A stretch of 64,000 bases of DNA, taken from Halalkalicoccus sp. CGA53. Lineage in GTDB: Archaea > Halobacteriota > Halobacteria > Halobacteriales > Halalkalicoccaceae. Of this stretch, positions 25,142 through 35,417 are shown piece after piece; the stretch's first letter is position 1; each line of letters starts with the position of its first letter. Under the pieces are notes generated by a model, which ran no database searches, was not told the origin of the DNA, and saw only the letters and a list, made by a program, of their open reading frames with translations. The stretch lies in contig NZ_CP144125.1 in assembly GCF_036429475.1 (NCBI RefSeq), positions 620,001 through 684,000 of the forward strand. The letters are read 5' to 3'. The position numbers and the translations under genes were made by a program.

Positions 25142-25417
25142 TTACGAGTGCTCGAGACAGACGAGGTCACTCTCGGCGTCGTACCGGAGGATCCCCCGTT
25201 CGGCGAGCATCGGGAAGTGTCGCTCCCGGAACCGCTCGGCGAGTCGGGAGTCGCCCCCGACGCGCGCTCGCACCCGGTCGGCGACCTCGTCGACGGACGC
25301 CGGGTACGAACACCGCGCGAGGTAGGCGAGCGCACAGTCGAGCGCGTCGCTCGCCTCCGGCTCGTACTCCCTCGTCGATACCTCGATCCGACGTCGTCTC
25401 CCCGTATGAGTCGACAT
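25142..25417 (-). CDS. Small haloarchaeal winged-helix-like protein
   Basis: This is a 91-residue protein. After a polar start (MSTHTGRRRRIEVST) it reads DALDCALAYLARCSYPASVDEVADRV and FRERHFPMLAERGILRYDAESDLVCLE, the helix-helix-recognition-helix-beta-wing order of the small haloarchaeal DUF7344-like winged-helix proteins. It is probably a DNA-binding regulator of unknown target. The start at 25417 is inferred from the domain boundary. Confidence 0.65.
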   Translation of the reverse strand: MSTHTGRRRRIEVSTREYEPEASDALDCALAYLARCSYPASVDEVADRVRARVGGDSRLAERFRERHFPMLAERGILRYDAESDLVCLEHS

Positions 25418-25827
25418 CGAGTGAACCGAGACCTCCGAAGGGGATACACCCGGTGCCTGCGTGAACAAGGCCCCCGGTCGGGGCTCGCGGTTCGAGGCGT
25501 CGGACGGTCGAAGCCCCCACGACACGGTGGAGACGTCCTCGTAGTGGTAGCCGGACGGCCACCTCGGTCGGGTACTCGGTGATCTCGGAGAGCGCTACGG
25601 GTACGCATCGGTGCCGCTTCGGGGAATACGGGTCGCTCGTGTCTCTGCTCCGTTCGTATCGCGAATCGAGTGGTCCCCTCCCCACCCCCGCGCAGGCCCG
25701 ACGAATCGATCCCGCCCGCTGCCGGCGGGCGTGTATCCATACGCGGCTGCGGTAATGGTATTACCTCGTGAGCGACTCTCGCGCGACGGAAGTCGATCGA
25801 GCCGTATCGAACGGGTGGCGACGTGGA
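25418..25827. other. 410-base stretch without a recognisable gene
   Basis: Frames here are short or lack protein-like composition. Visible items are a G+C hairpin-prone segment near 25710-25730 (CCGCCCGCTGCCGGCGGGCG) and an imperfect palindrome GGTAATGGTATTACC near 25753-25767. It may contain a degraded gene, but I could not reconstruct one. Confidence 0.4.
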
Positions 25828-26331
25828 TCAGGAGAGTTCGATCCGGCGGACGAATCCCAGATCCCTGATCTCGTTGAGCAGGTCGCCCGGGATCGGCTCG
25901 TCGGTGACGAGGTGGAGACGGGGCTCGTCGGTGAACTCGGGGTCCTCGCTCACCGTCTGTCGGATCGTGATCCCGGCGTCGGCGATCATCCCGGTGACCG
26001 TCGCGACGATACCAACCGCCTCGGCGTCGTCGACGGCGACCGTGAGCACCGAGAGATCGAGCACGGGCGCGAGGTCCATCAGGCTCGGGATCTGGGAGAT
26101 GTTCTGGAAGATACGTCTGAGATCGGCGTCGGCGAGGATCGCCTTCGTCGTGGAGTCGACCACCCGCCGGTCGACGTCGATCTCACGGGCGACCTGCGTG
26201 TTGGGGATCTCGATCCCGCCGGAGACGACCCGTCCCTCGTCGTTGACCGAGAACCCTCGTTCGAGGAGCAGGCGAATGACCGCCTGCTGGCTCGGCGAGC
26301 CCTCGAACTTGCCCATGATCTCGTCGAACAT
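25828..26331 (-). CDS. ACT-domain regulator of amino acid metabolism
   Basis: This is a 167-residue protein. An N-terminal winged-helix part (GSPSQQAVIRLLLERGFSV, PNTQVAREIDVDRRVVDSTTKAIL) is followed by an ACT domain (LTVAVDDAEAVGIVATVTGMIADAGITIRQTV). This matches the archaeal COG2150-type regulators with HTH plus ACT. It lies 57 bases downstream of hisB on the same strand, suggesting a link to amino acid synthesis. The ligand is not readable. Confidence 0.85.
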   Translation of the reverse strand: MFDEIMGKFEGSPSQQAVIRLLLERGFSVNDEGRVVSGGIEIPNTQVAREIDVDRRVVDSTTKAILADADLRRIFQNISQIPSLMDLAPVLDLSVLTVAVDDAEAVGIVATVTGMIADAGITIRQTVSEDPEFTDEPRLHLVTDEPIPGDLLNEIRDLGFVRRIELS

Positions 26332-26388
26332 ACCCCCAGTTCTTCGTCGACCCCCTTTAGGTCGCTGGGTCGCCGTGTCCCCTCTGCG

Positions 26389-26976
26389 TTAGAGTTCGCC
26401 CTTCGTGCTCGGTGTCCCGCTCCGTCGCTCGTCGACCCTGGTGGCGTCGTCGAGCGCGCGGGCGAGACACTTGAACAGCGCCTCGACCTCGTGGTGGGCG
26501 TTCTCGCCGTCGACGGTGAGATGAAGCGTCAGCCCGGCGTGCATCGCGAGCGACTCCGCGAAGTGTCTCGCATTGTCGCTCGTGAACTCGCCCACCGAGT
26601 CCTGCGAGAACGTCCCCTCGAAGTAGAAGCGAGGACGGCCACTCACGTCGACGACGCACCCCGCGACGGCCTCGTCGAGCGGCACCCGGCGATCGGCGTA
26701 GCGGACGATCCCTTCCTTCTCACCGAGTGCCTCCGAGAGCGCCTCGCCGAGGACGATCGCACAGTCCTCTACCGTGTGGTGGTCGTCTACCTCCAGATCG
26801 CCGTCACAGCGCATCGTCAGGTCGAACAGGCCGTGGGCGGCGAACGCGGTCAGCATGTGATCCAGAAATCCGATCCCGGTTTCGGCGACGCAGTCGCCCT
26901 CGCCGTCGATCTCGAGCGTGCACTCGATCTCGGTCTCGGCCGTCTCGCGGGTGATCGCGGCCGTTCTCCCTGCCAT
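26389..26976 (-). CDS. hisB: Imidazoleglycerol-phosphate dehydratase
   Basis: This is a 195-residue monofunctional HisB. It catalyses step seven of histidine synthesis, imidazoleglycerol phosphate to imidazoleacetol phosphate. The duplicated Mn2+-binding pattern is clear: [13 protein letters not shown] with [14 protein letters not shown] in the first half, and [13 protein letters not shown] with [17 protein letters not shown] in the second. The ATG at 26976 ([12 protein letters not shown]) fits the usual length. A histidine-kinase gene on the other strand lies between it and hisA. Confidence 0.96.
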   Translation of the reverse strand: MAGRTAAITRETAETEIECTLEIDGEGDCVAETGIGFLDHMLTAFAAHGLFDLTMRCDGDLEVDDHHTVEDCAIVLGEALSEALGEKEGIVRYADRRVPLDEAVAGCVVDVSGRPRFYFEGTFSQDSVGEFTSDNARHFAESLAMHAGLTLHLTVDGENAHHEVEALFKCLARALDDATRVDERRSGTPSTKGEL

Positions 26977-27056
26977 ACGGGGAGCAGACGGCCGCGGCAT
27001 AAGCCGGTTCCGTTCCGCCGACAGGACTTATGACCGACCGCGCGCTCTCTCGCGTA

Positions 27057-29360
27057 ATGGCCGAATCGCGCACCCGTGGCGAGCGCTCGCAGCCGGTCGT
27101 GGTGGCGGCCGTCGGCGGGTCCCGTCGCGCCGCCCTCTCCGGGATCGACGGGCTGTCGGTCCGCACGGCGACCGCAGACGAGACGCCCTCGCTCGTGGAG
27201 GAGGTCGAACCGGACTGCGTGGTCGTCGAGAGCGATGCGACGGGGTTCGATCTCGCACGGTCGATCTCCGAACGCCGGCCCGAGGCCTCGATCGTCGGCG
27301 TCCTCGACGCCGGCGGGAGCGTCGACCTCACGAACGCGCCCGTCACCGACGTCGTCCGGAGCTGCGGTGACTGGCCGTCGGTGCTCTCACACCGAGTTCG
27401 GCGGCTGGTTCGATCCGCCGCGGATCGGCGGGCGCTCCGCGAGAGCCGGGACAAGATCGCCCGGCTCCACGAGATCGAGGCGGAGCTGAGCGCGGCCGAG
27501 GAGGAGGGGGAGGTCTACCGGATCGCCGCCCGGGCCGCAGAGCGCGTCCTCGAGTTCGACCAGTGCGTGCTCACCGTCGAGGAGGGTGGCCGTCTCCACG
27601 TAGAGGCGACCTCCTCCGGGCTCCCCCCGGGCGGCGCGGAGCCGAAGTCGATCCGGGACGGGGTCGCCGGGCTGACCTACCGGACCGGCGAGTCGACGCT
27701 CGTCGCCAACGTCCGCGACCACCCGGAGGCGAACCCGGTGAAGCCCGAGTACCGCTCGGCGCTGAGCGTCCCGATCGGGGAGATCGGCGTCTTCCAGGCG
27801 GTCTCGAAGGAGGTGGGGTGGTTCACCGACGAGGACCGAGAGCTCGCCGAACTGCTCACGACCCACGTCGCAGAGGCGGTCGGTCGGCTGCGCTCGGCAC
27901 GGGCGCTGCGCGCCGAGCGCGACCGCTTCGCCTCGCTGTTCGAGACGCTCCCCGCGCCGGCGATCGAGGTCGACCTGGAGACCGAGCGGATCGTCGCGGC
28001 GAACCCACAGTACGAGGCGACGTTCGGCTACGAGGCGGAGGCCGTTATCGGCACCCAGCCGGGCGACGCACACGTCCCGGACGATCGCCTCGGCGAGTAC
28101 GAGGGGTTCATCGAACGGAACCGGGCCGGCGAGACGATCGAGGCCGAGGTCCGCCGGCGGACCGCCGACGGCGACGGCTGGTTCATCATTCGGGCGGCTG
28201 CGCACTCGGACGGCGGGGTATTCGCCATCTACGTCGACATCACCGACCGGGTCGAGCGCGAACGGGCGATCGAGCGGCTCCACGAGGCGACGCGCGAGCT
28301 CATGGACGCCGAGGACAGAGAGAGTGTCTCGGACCGGGCGGTCGAGGCAGCCGCCTCCGTGCTCGGACTGCCACACACCGCCATCCACGAGTTCGACCGC
28401 GAGGCGTGGTCGCTCGTCCCGCTCGCATGGACCGACCGGGTCGAGGAGAACCTCGGTGAGCCGCCGTCGCTCGGACCCGGAACGCTCGCCTGGGACGCGT
28501 TCAGCGCCGGCGAGACGCGGGTCTACGACGACGTGACCGACCAGGAGGATGTGCTGAACCCGGAGACGGTGCTCCGGAGCGAACTCTACATCCCGATCGG
28601 CCGAGAGGGCGTCGTCATCGCCTCCTCGTCGGAGGTCGGCGCGCTCTCCGATCACGACAGACATCTCGCGTCGGTACTCGCGGCGAACGTCGAGGCCGCC
28701 TTCTCCCGGACCGACCGCGAGGGGGCGCTCCGGGAGCGCGAGCGGGCGCTCGCCCGGCAGAACGAGCGCTTAGAGGAGTTCGCGAACATCGTCAGCCACG
28801 ACCTTCGCAACCCGCTCAACGTCGCGAGCGGCCACCTCGAACTCGCGCGACAGACGGGCGAGGAGAGCCACCTGGAGTCGGTGTCGGCCGCCCACGACCG
28901 GATGGACGCGATCGTCGAGAACGTGCTCACGATGGCCAGGACGGGACAGCCGCTCACCGACCGCCGGCCGGTTCCGGTCGACCGCGTCGTCACGCAGGCC
29001 TGGGGGACCGTCGCGACCGCTGACGCCACCCTCGACCTCGAAACCGATCTCGGCGTCGTCTCCGGCGACGAGACCCGGTTGCGACAGCTCTTCGAGAACC
29101 TCTTTCGCAACGCCGTCGAACACGGTGGCGAGGACGTGACGGTAGCGATCGAACCGCTCACCGGCGGAGGGTTCGCCGTCTCCGACGACGGCCCCGGCAT
29201 CCCCGAGGAGGAGCGAGGAAAGGTGTTCGACCGGGGCTTTTCCGGCGGCTGCGGGACAGGTTTCGGCCTCGCCATCGTCGGCGACGTCGTCGAGGCCCAC
29301 GGGTGGGAGATAGAACTCGGAGAGAGCGACGAGGGGACTCGGTTCGAGATCCGGACCTAG
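27057..29360 (+). CDS. Sensor histidine kinase with receiver-like, GAF, PAS, GAF and kinase domains
   Basis: This is a 767-residue cytoplasmic kinase. The order is a REC-like N-terminus (about 10-115, without an obvious phospho-Asp), GAF (about 135-285), PAS (about 290-410), a second GAF (about 415-560) and HisKA with His581 in SHDLRNPLN. HATPase_c follows, with N-box [19 protein letters not shown] and GTGFGLAIV. No transmembrane helix is present, so it senses an internal signal. I chose the ATG at 27057 because an ACTTATG box lies about 26 bases upstream. Its 3' end overlaps hisA by 4 bases. No response regulator is adjacent. Confidence 0.88.
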   Translation: MAESRTRGERSQPVVVAAVGGSRRAALSGIDGLSVRTATADETPSLVEEVEPDCVVVESDATGFDLARSISERRPEASIVGVLDAGGSVDLTNAPVTDVVRSCGDWPSVLSHRVRRLVRSAADRRALRESRDKIARLHEIEAELSAAEEEGEVYRIAARAAERVLEFDQCVLTVEEGGRLHVEATSSGLPPGGAEPKSIRDGVAGLTYRTGESTLVANVRDHPEANPVKPEYRSALSVPIGEIGVFQAVSKEVGWFTDEDRELAELLTTHVAEAVGRLRSARALRAERDRFASLFETLPAPAIEVDLETERIVAANPQYEATFGYEAEAVIGTQPGDAHVPDDRLGEYEGFIERNRAGETIEAEVRRRTADGDGWFIIRAAAHSDGGVFAIYVDITDRVERERAIERLHEATRELMDAEDRESVSDRAVEAAASVLGLPHTAIHEFDREAWSLVPLAWTDRVEENLGEPPSLGPGTLAWDAFSAGETRVYDDVTDQEDVLNPETVLRSELYIPIGREGVVIASSSEVGALSDHDRHLASVLAANVEAAFSRTDREGALRERERALARQNERLEEFANIVSHDLRNPLNVASGHLELARQTGEESHLESVSAAHDRMDAIVENVLTMARTGQPLTDRRPVPVDRVVTQAWGTVATADATLDLETDLGVVSGDETRLRQLFENLFRNAVEHGGEDVTVAIEPLTGGGFAVSDDGPGIPEEERGKVFDRGFSGGCGTGFGLAIVGDVVEAHGWEIELGESDEGTRFEIRT

Positions 29361-30091
29361 GATCCCGAGAGCGTCTCGCGCGCCTCGCCGAGCGTGAACC
29401 GACCCTCGTAGAGGGCGGTCCCGACGACGGCAGCGCTCGCCCCCGCCTCCGCCAGCGTCCGGAGGTCGTCCGTGGTGGTGACGCCGCCGCTCGCGACGAC
29501 CGGGATCGAGACCGCCTCGGCCAGCGCGCGGACCGGCTCGGCTCGCACGCCCGAGAGCCGCCCCTCGACGTCGACGTTCGTGAAGAGGATCGACCCAGCG
29601 CCCAGTTCCTCGTACCGGACCGCCGCCTCCGCCGGGTCGAGACCCGTCCCCTCGGTCCAGCCGGCGACGACGACCTCGCCGTCGCGCGCGTCGAGGCTCA
29701 CCATCACGCTCTCGGGGTGGGTCTCAGCGATCTCCGCGACGATCCCGGGACGCTCGATCGCCGCGGTGCCCAGGATCACCCGGTCGATCCCGGCGTCGAG
29801 CAGCGACCGGGCGCCCTCGGCGGTTCGGATGCCGCCACCGAGCTGGACGGGGACGGAGACCGCCTCGACGATCCGCTCGATCGCCTCGCGATTCACGCGG
29901 TCGCCCTCGAACGCGCCGTCGAGGTCGATCAGGTGGAGCGAGCGTGCGCCCTCGTCGATCCAGCGTCGGGCGGCCTCGACCGGGTCGCCGTATCGCGTTT
30001 CGGTGCCGCGCTCGCCGCCGACCAGCTGAACGGCCTCGCCGTCTCTCACGTCGACCGCGGGGATCACCTCGAACCGCTCGAACCTGCTCAT
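29357..30091 (-). CDS. hisA: ProFAR isomerase (HisA)
   Basis: This is a 244-residue TIM barrel. It catalyses the Amadori rearrangement of ProFAR to PRFAR in histidine synthesis. Visible features are the N-terminal [15 protein letters not shown] with the catalytic Asp, the phosphate-binding [14 protein letters not shown] and the C-terminal [16 protein letters not shown] half-barrel repeat with [11 protein letters not shown]. It is encoded convergently to the kinase gene that separates it from hisB. Confidence 0.96.
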   Translation of the reverse strand: MSRFERFEVIPAVDVRDGEAVQLVGGERGTETRYGDPVEAARRWIDEGARSLHLIDLDGAFEGDRVNREAIERIVEAVSVPVQLGGGIRTAEGARSLLDAGIDRVILGTAAIERPGIVAEIAETHPESVMVSLDARDGEVVVAGWTEGTGLDPAEAAVRYEELGAGSILFTNVDVEGRLSGVRAEPVRALAEAVSIPVVASGGVTTTDDLRTLAEAGASAAVVGTALYEGRFTLGEARETLSGS

Positions 30092-30184
30092 GGGCCGATC
30101 CAGGGCCGAGAGGGGAGTAAACCCACCGGAGACGGCAGGCGAAACAGCAAGCTATACCCGTTTGGCCCGCGAACCCGACGAGTG

Positions 30185-30574
30185 ATGCCCACGGTAGAAT
30201 ACCTCAACTACGAAGTAGTGGACGACCAGGGTTGGGACATCTACGACGACGACCTCTTCGAGAAGGCCGACGACGAAGGCCTCGACGACGAGGACTACGG
30301 CACGTTAGATGTCAACGAAGGGGAGTACATCCTCGAAGCAGCCGAGGCACAGGGCTACGACTGGCCCTTCTCCTGCCGTGCGGGCGCCTGCGCGAACTGC
30401 GCGGCGATCGTCACGGAGGGCGAGATCGAGATGGACATGCAGCAGATCCTCTCGGACGAGGAGGTCGACGACAAGAACGTCCGACTCACCTGCATCGGCT
30501 CGCCCGCCGCCGACAGCGTGCAGATCGTCTACAACGCGAAGCACCTCGACTACCTGCAGAACCGCGTCATCTGA
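30185..30574 (+). CDS. Halophilic plant-type [2Fe-2S] ferredoxin
   Basis: This is a 129-residue ferredoxin with the cluster cysteines C64-x4-C69-x2-C72 and C103. The extra acidic N-terminal domain typical of haloarchaeal ferredoxins is present (about residues 16-45, [15 protein letters not shown]). It serves as electron carrier for 2-oxoacid:ferredoxin oxidoreductases and other reductases. A CTATAC box about 27-32 bases upstream suggests a nearly leaderless mRNA. Length and sequence match the abundant single-copy halobacterial ferredoxin. Confidence 0.95.
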   Translation: MPTVEYLNYEVVDDQGWDIYDDDLFEKADDEGLDDEDYGTLDVNEGEYILEAAEAQGYDWPFSCRAGACANCAAIVTEGEIEMDMQQILSDEEVDDKNVRLTCIGSPAADSVQIVYNAKHLDYLQNRVI

Positions 30575-30631
30575 GGAACGGACCTCGTTTTTACGACGGG
30601 AGTCGTCTCCGACGAGCGACAGCCGTAATCG

Positions 30632-30877
30632 TTACGGGACCACCTGCTCGCCGTCGTCGTCGTAGAGCGTGATCGCGTCGACCGGACAGACCCGTGCCGC
30701 CATCTCCGCGTCGAACTCCTCGCCTTCGGGCACCTCCAGTGAAAAGACGTTTTCTCCCACTTCCTCCCCATTGACGAGCGTCGCCTTCCCCGCATCCATG
30801 TCCTTCTCGAACGCCGCCCACTCGTCGACGCACTGGTAGATCGCGATGCAGGTGTCGCGGTCGAACTCGATTCGCAT
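30632..30877 (-). CDS. Small 3Fe-4S/4Fe-4S-type ferredoxin
   Basis: This is an 81-residue acidic protein. Cys10 and Cys16 (DTCIAIYQC) plus a distal [13 protein letters not shown] (Cys64) give a single-cluster ferredoxin with an incomplete four-Cys set, as in 3Fe-4S or Fer4_15-type proteins. The partner enzyme is unknown. It converges with the [2Fe-2S] ferredoxin and diverges from hel308. Confidence 0.82.
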   Translation of the reverse strand: MRIEFDRDTCIAIYQCVDEWAAFEKDMDAGKATLVNGEEVGENVFSLEVPEGEEFDAEMAARVCPVDAITLYDDDGEQVVP

Positions 30878-30926
30878 ACCGCCCCTTGCGAGGACGCGAC
30901 CATAGCGCCTTCGGGGCGGAGGCGAT

Positions 30927-30936
30927 GGTTTAAACC
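30927..30936. promoter_or_regulatory. Palindromic TATA box between ferredoxin and hel308
   Basis: GGTTTAAACC is a perfect 10-base palindrome centred 27 bases before the hel308 ATG at 30959. Being symmetrical it could also serve the leftward ferredoxin, with a leader of about 27 bases. Confidence 0.6.
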
Positions 30937-30958
30937 GCGAGACAGACTACGATCGGTA

Positions 30959-33226
30959 ATGGATATCTCCGAGGTCCCGGGGGTGCCTCCGTGGTTCCGA
31001 GAGCACCTCGAAGAGGAGGGGGTCGAGTCGCTCTATCCCCCGCAGGCGGAGGCGGTCGAGGCGGGCGTCGCGGAGGGCGAGAGCGTCGTCGCGAGCGTGC
31101 CGACCGCGAGCGGAAAGACGCTGATCGCCGAACTCGCGATGGTCTCGTCGATCGCTCGCGGCGGCACCGCCCTCTACATCGTCCCCCTCAGGGCGCTCGC
31201 GAGCGAGAAACACGACGCCTTCACCCGGTTCGAGGCGTTCGGGCTCACCGTCGGCGTCTCGACGGGCAACTACGAATCGGACGGGGAGTGGCTCGCATCC
31301 TGTGATATCGTCGTCGCCACCAGCGAGAAGGTCGACTCGCTCGTGCGCAACGACGCCCCCTGGATCGACGATCTCACCTGTGTGGTCGCCGACGAGATCC
31401 ACCTCGTCGACGACGGCAACCGGGGACCGACCCTGGAGGTGACCCTCGCGAAGCTCCGACAGCTCAACCCGGACCTCCAGACCGTAGCGCTCTCGGCCAC
31501 GGTCGGCAACGCCGACGAGATCGCGGAGTGGCTCGACGCCGCGCTGATCGACTCCGACTGGCGGCCGATCGAGTTGCGTACCGGCGTCCTGTTTCGAAAC
31601 GCGCTCCACTTCGACGACGGCGCGAAAGAGGAGTTCCGGGTGCCCTCCGACCGGAAACCGACGGCGGCGCTCGTCGTCGACGCACTCTCGAAGGGCGGCT
31701 CGTCGCTCGTGTTCGTCAACTCCCGACGGAACGCCGAGGCGGAGGCGAAACGGCTCGCGAGCGCGGTCGGCCCGGAGCTCGAGGGAGGAGAACGAGAGGA
31801 GCTCGCCGCGCTCGCCGAGGAGATCCGCGGGGTGAGCGACAGCGAGACGAGCGACGACCTGGGGGCCTGCGTCGAACGCGGCGCGGCCTTTCACCACGCG
31901 GGACTCGCCCGCGAACACCGCTCACTCGTCGAGGAGGCGTTTCGAGCGCGGCTGATCAAGGCGATCAGCGCGACGCCGACGCTCGCGGCGGGGGTGAACA
32001 CGCCGAGTCGGAGAGTGATCGTCCGCGACTGGCAGCGCTACGACGGGAGCGTCGGCGGCATGGCCCCGCTCGCGACCCTCGAGGTCCACCAGATGTGCGG
32101 CCGGGCGGGAAGACCAGGGCTCGACCCGTACGGGGAGGCCGTCCTGCTCGCCTCCGGCCACGACGAACTCGAAGAGCTCTTCGACAGGTATATTTGGGCC
32201 GACCCGGAGCCGGTGCGATCGAAGCTCGCGGCGGAACCCGCGCTCAGGACCCACGTCCTCGCCACCGTCGCCTCCGGCTTCGCGGACTCCCCCGCGGGAC
32301 TTCGGGAGTTCCTCGACCGGACGCTCTACGCCACCCAGTCCGAGGACGCGAGGCACCTGGAGGGTGTGACCGATCGGGTGATCCAGTACCTCGAACGGAA
32401 CGAGTTCCTGGAGCGAGTGGAGGACGGGAACGCGCGCGGGGGCGTCCGGCTGAAGGCGACCCCGATCGGTCACACGGTTTCGCGACTCTACCTCGATCCG
32501 ATGAGCGCTGCGGAGATGATCGACGGACTGCGCGAGGCCGACTCCCCCACCGCGCTCGGGCTGTATCACCTCGCGGCGCGCACGCCCGACATGTGGGAGC
32601 TCTACCTCCGCTCGGGCGACCAGCAGCGCTACACCGAGGTCGCCTACGAGCGCGAGCGGGAATTCGTCGGCGAGATGCCGAGCGAGTTCGAGGCCGACCG
32701 GTTCGAGGACTGGCTCTCGGCGCTCAAGACCGCCCGGCTGATCGAGGACTGGGCCGACGAGATCGACGAGGACCGCATAACCGACCGGTACAGAGTAGGA
32801 CCGGGCGACATCCGGGGGAAGGTCGAGACGGCCACGTGGTTGCTCGGGGCCGCCGAACGGCTGGCGATCGAACTCGGCCTCGGCGTCGAGACGGTCGAGG
32901 CGATCACCGAGGCGCGGGTACGCGCCGAACACGGCGTCCGGGGCGAACTGCTCGACCTCACGGGGATCCGTGGCGTGGGACGAAAACGCGCCCGACGGCT
33001 CCACGACGCGGACTTCCGATCGCCCGAGGCGATCCGCTCGGCGGAGAAGGAGGAGGTCCTGAAGGCGTTGCGTGGCCGACGGAAGACGACCGAGTCGATC
33101 CTCGAGAACGCCGGCCACCCCGATCCGTCGCTCTCGGACGTGAGCGAAGCGGAGATACCCGAGCTGCCGGAGGACGACCGGGAACGAGGAGAGCCCGACC
33201 CCCAGACCGGGCTCGGTGACTTCTGA
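30959..33226 (+). CDS. hel308: ATP-dependent DNA helicase Hel308
   Basis: This is a 755-residue superfamily 2, Ski2-like helicase that unwinds forked DNA at stalled replication forks (3' to 5'). It shows Q-motif YPPQAEAV, Walker A PTASGKT (residues 48-54), DExH box ADEIHLVDD (near 142), motif III LSATVGN, and motif [19 protein letters not shown]-terminal helix-hairpin-helix/ratchet region follows ([16 protein letters not shown], near 660). The stop codon overlaps the cgi121 start by one base. Confidence 0.95.
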
Positions 33227-33720
33227 TGGAACTCGTCGTCTGCGAGACGAACGCCGACGACCTCGATACGTTCGTCGCCCGGTTGGGCGAGGTCGGCGAG
33301 GCACACGGCTGTGCGATCGGGGCGTTCTCGATTCGGTATATCGCCTGCGAACGCCAGCTCGAACGCGCCGTAACGCTCGCGAACCGGGCGTTCGATCGGG
33401 GCGAGAACGTCGCCGACGACCGGGCGATCGAGATACTCCTCTACGCCGCGGGCAGGCGACAGATCGACCAGGCGCTCGGGATCGGCGTTCGGGAGGGCGA
33501 GGGGCGAGCCGTCCTCGTGATAGACGGCGAGGACGAGACCGGGGCGATCGAGGCACTCTCGGGGCTGGTCGAACCGATCGACGAACCGGTGGATGGCGGC
33601 GCGGACCCGAAGCTGATCGCTGCGTACTTCGGGATCACCGATGCCGAACGGGAGGCGACCGATGCCGACCTCTGTGACCTGGTCTGCGAGCGGGTCGCGC
33701 TGCTCGACGTCGAGAAGTGA
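33226..33720 (+). CDS. cgi121: KEOPS complex subunit Cgi121
   Basis: This is a 164-residue Cgi121/TPRKB-like protein. The hallmark pattern is visible in ERAVTLANRAFDRGENVADDRAIEILLYAAGRRQIDQALGIGV (shown here across residues 45-87) and the late PKLIAAYFGITDAE. In KEOPS it helps recruit tRNA for t6A37 modification with Kae1-Bud32. It is translationally coupled to hel308 (TGATG), a conserved archaeal pairing to my knowledge. Together with sua5 at 5.8 kb it gives two parts of the t6A pathway in this window. Confidence 0.88.
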   Translation: MELVVCETNADDLDTFVARLGEVGEAHGCAIGAFSIRYIACERQLERAVTLANRAFDRGENVADDRAIEILLYAAGRRQIDQALGIGVREGEGRAVLVIDGEDETGAIEALSGLVEPIDEPVDGGADPKLIAAYFGITDAEREATDADLCDLVCERVALLDVEK

Positions 33721-33792
33721 CGCGATGGCCGTCGTTCGGGCCGACTCGCCTGCCGGGTGAAGCGTTTTTCCCGGGGCGGGCGGAGTGACGCC

Positions 33793-34164
33793 ATGACCGA
33801 GAACGACGAGACCGTGAGCGATCCCGAGGTCGTCGAGAACGCCGAACGGCGCGCTCGCTCGCGCGCCGTTCGGGTCGAGGACGCGGTGGACGACCTGGCC
33901 GCACGGACCTTCTCGGCTGGGAACTACCCGACGACGAGCGAGGAAATCGCCGAGGAGTACGGCACCCAGGAGATCGACCTGGCGAACGAGACGGAGACGC
34001 TCGGCGACGTGCTCGATCGGCTGCCCGACGAGCGCTACGAGAGCGAGGCCGAGGTCCGCGAGGCGGTCTACGGGGAACTGAGCGGTCAGGCCGGCGGAAG
34101 ACACGAGTACGACGAGGGAAGGGAGCTCGACTCCGACCCCGTCGACGAGGACCCGAGCCGGTAG
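33793..34164 (+). CDS. Conserved acidic haloarchaeal protein, DUF5789-like
   Basis: This is a 123-residue soluble acidic protein. The centre (YPTTSEEIAEEYGTQEIDL, then ETLGDVLDRLPDERYESEAEVREAVY) matches my memory of the haloarchaeal DUF5789/DUF2795-related family, followed by GRHEYDEGRELDSD. Function unknown. The ATG at 33793 has a GTTTTTCC TATA-like box about 28 bases upstream. Confidence 0.75.
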   Translation: MTENDETVSDPEVVENAERRARSRAVRVEDAVDDLAARTFSAGNYPTTSEEIAEEYGTQEIDLANETETLGDVLDRLPDERYESEAEVREAVYGELSGQAGGRHEYDEGRELDSDPVDEDPSR

Positions 34165-34181
34165 CCGGCGACAGGCGGGCC

Positions 34182-34187
34182 TATATA
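34182..34187 (+). promoter_or_regulatory. TATA box for MFS transporter gene at 34213
   Basis: TATATA lies 26-31 bases before the ATG at 34213, predicting a leaderless start. Confidence 0.65.
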
Positions 34188-34212
34188 CCCGGGCGGCGAG
34201 ACGGCCGAACGG

Positions 34213-35394
34213 ATGGCGGGCCCCCGCTGGCGCTACCGGTGGACGCTGCTTTCGACCTGTGTGCTCGCCTACTTCGCGACGCGGGTCGGGCAGGTGGCGA
34301 TCGGCGCGCTTGTCCCCGCGATCACCGAGACGTTTTCTGTCTCGTCTAGCTCCATCGGCGCGGCGCTCACCGGGATGTGGGTCGCCTACGCGCTCTCGCA
34401 GGTCCCGAGTGGCGCGCTCTGTGACCGAGTCGGCGAACGACGGGTCGTGCTGCTCGCCGTCGCGGTCGCAGGAGTCGGCGCGCTCGTCCTCGCGGGCGCA
34501 CCCTCGTTCCCGGTCTTCGCGGCGACCGCCGTCGCGCTCGGAGGTGGCGTCGGTCTCTACTACACCGCGGGGACGGTACTGCTCACGAGCGGCGCGGAGA
34601 ACCCGGCTCAGGCGATCGGACTCCACCGCCTCGGTGGCGAACTCGCCGGGATCGTCGCGCCGGTCGGGTCGGTCGGGATCGCGGTGTGGTTCGGCTGGCG
34701 AGGCGCGTTGCTCGCCTGTGCCCTCGTGACGGTTCCGGTGCTCTCCCTGGTCGTCCTCCGGGTACGACCGACGCCGTCGACCGACGGAAGCGAACCCGGT
34801 ACCGAGAGCGGGTTCGACCGGCGGGCACTCCTCACGATCACCCGGCGGCCGACGCTCGTCGCCGCGACGGCCGTCGCGAGCCTCGCGGAGTTCGTCGCCA
34901 TCGCGACGATCACGTTCCTCCCGGCACTGCTAATCGGGCTTCACGGCGTGAGCGCCGGGTTCGCTGGCGTACTGCTCACGACGTACTTCCTGGCCGTCGC
35001 ACTCTCCCAGCCGGCTGCGGGACGGCTCTCCGATCGGTTCTCGTGGGACATCGTCACCGCCTGTGTACTCCTCGTCGGATCAGGCGGCTACGCGCTCCTC
35101 GCGCTCGCACCGGGACCTGACTGGGTCGTCCCCGCGGTCGTTCTCTCGGGAGTCGCGATGGGGTGGAACGGTCCGGTACAGGCCCACGTCCTCGCGACGC
35201 TGTCCGAGCGCGACCGCGGAGCCGGTTTCGGTGCGATGCGAACGACGTACATCCTGCTCGGCGCGCTCGGGGGCGTCGTGACGGGTACTGTCGCCGACTG
35301 GGCCGGCTGGGAGAGCGCGACCTGGCTGCTCGCTGCGACGCTCCTCGTCGCGGTGCCCGTGGTCCTCTCCGATCGGGTGAGGGGAACCGATTAG
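34213..35394 (+). CDS. Major facilitator superfamily transporter
   Basis: This is a 393-residue protein with twelve predicted transmembrane helices and the loop 2-3 motif GALCDRVGERRVVLL. Its N-terminus (PRWRYRWTLL...ALTGMWVAYALSQVPSG) and C-terminal half (GAGFGAMRTTYILLGALG) closely resemble those of the MFS protein at 40506, so the two are paralogues. The substrate is unknown. It precedes an FMN-dependent oxidoreductase gene by 23 bases, which may act on the transported compound. Confidence 0.88.
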   Translation: MAGPRWRYRWTLLSTCVLAYFATRVGQVAIGALVPAITETFSVSSSSIGAALTGMWVAYALSQVPSGALCDRVGERRVVLLAVAVAGVGALVLAGAPSFPVFAATAVALGGGVGLYYTAGTVLLTSGAENPAQAIGLHRLGGELAGIVAPVGSVGIAVWFGWRGALLACALVTVPVLSLVVLRVRPTPSTDGSEPGTESGFDRRALLTITRRPTLVAATAVASLAEFVAIATITFLPALLIGLHGVSAGFAGVLLTTYFLAVALSQPAAGRLSDRFSWDIVTACVLLVGSGGYALLALAPGPDWVVPAVVLSGVAMGWNGPVQAHVLATLSERDRGAGFGAMRTTYILLGALGGVVTGTVADWAGWESATWLLAATLLVAVPVVLSDRVRGTD

Positions 35395-35417
35395 TCGGGG
35401 CGGACGATACTGGTGAT

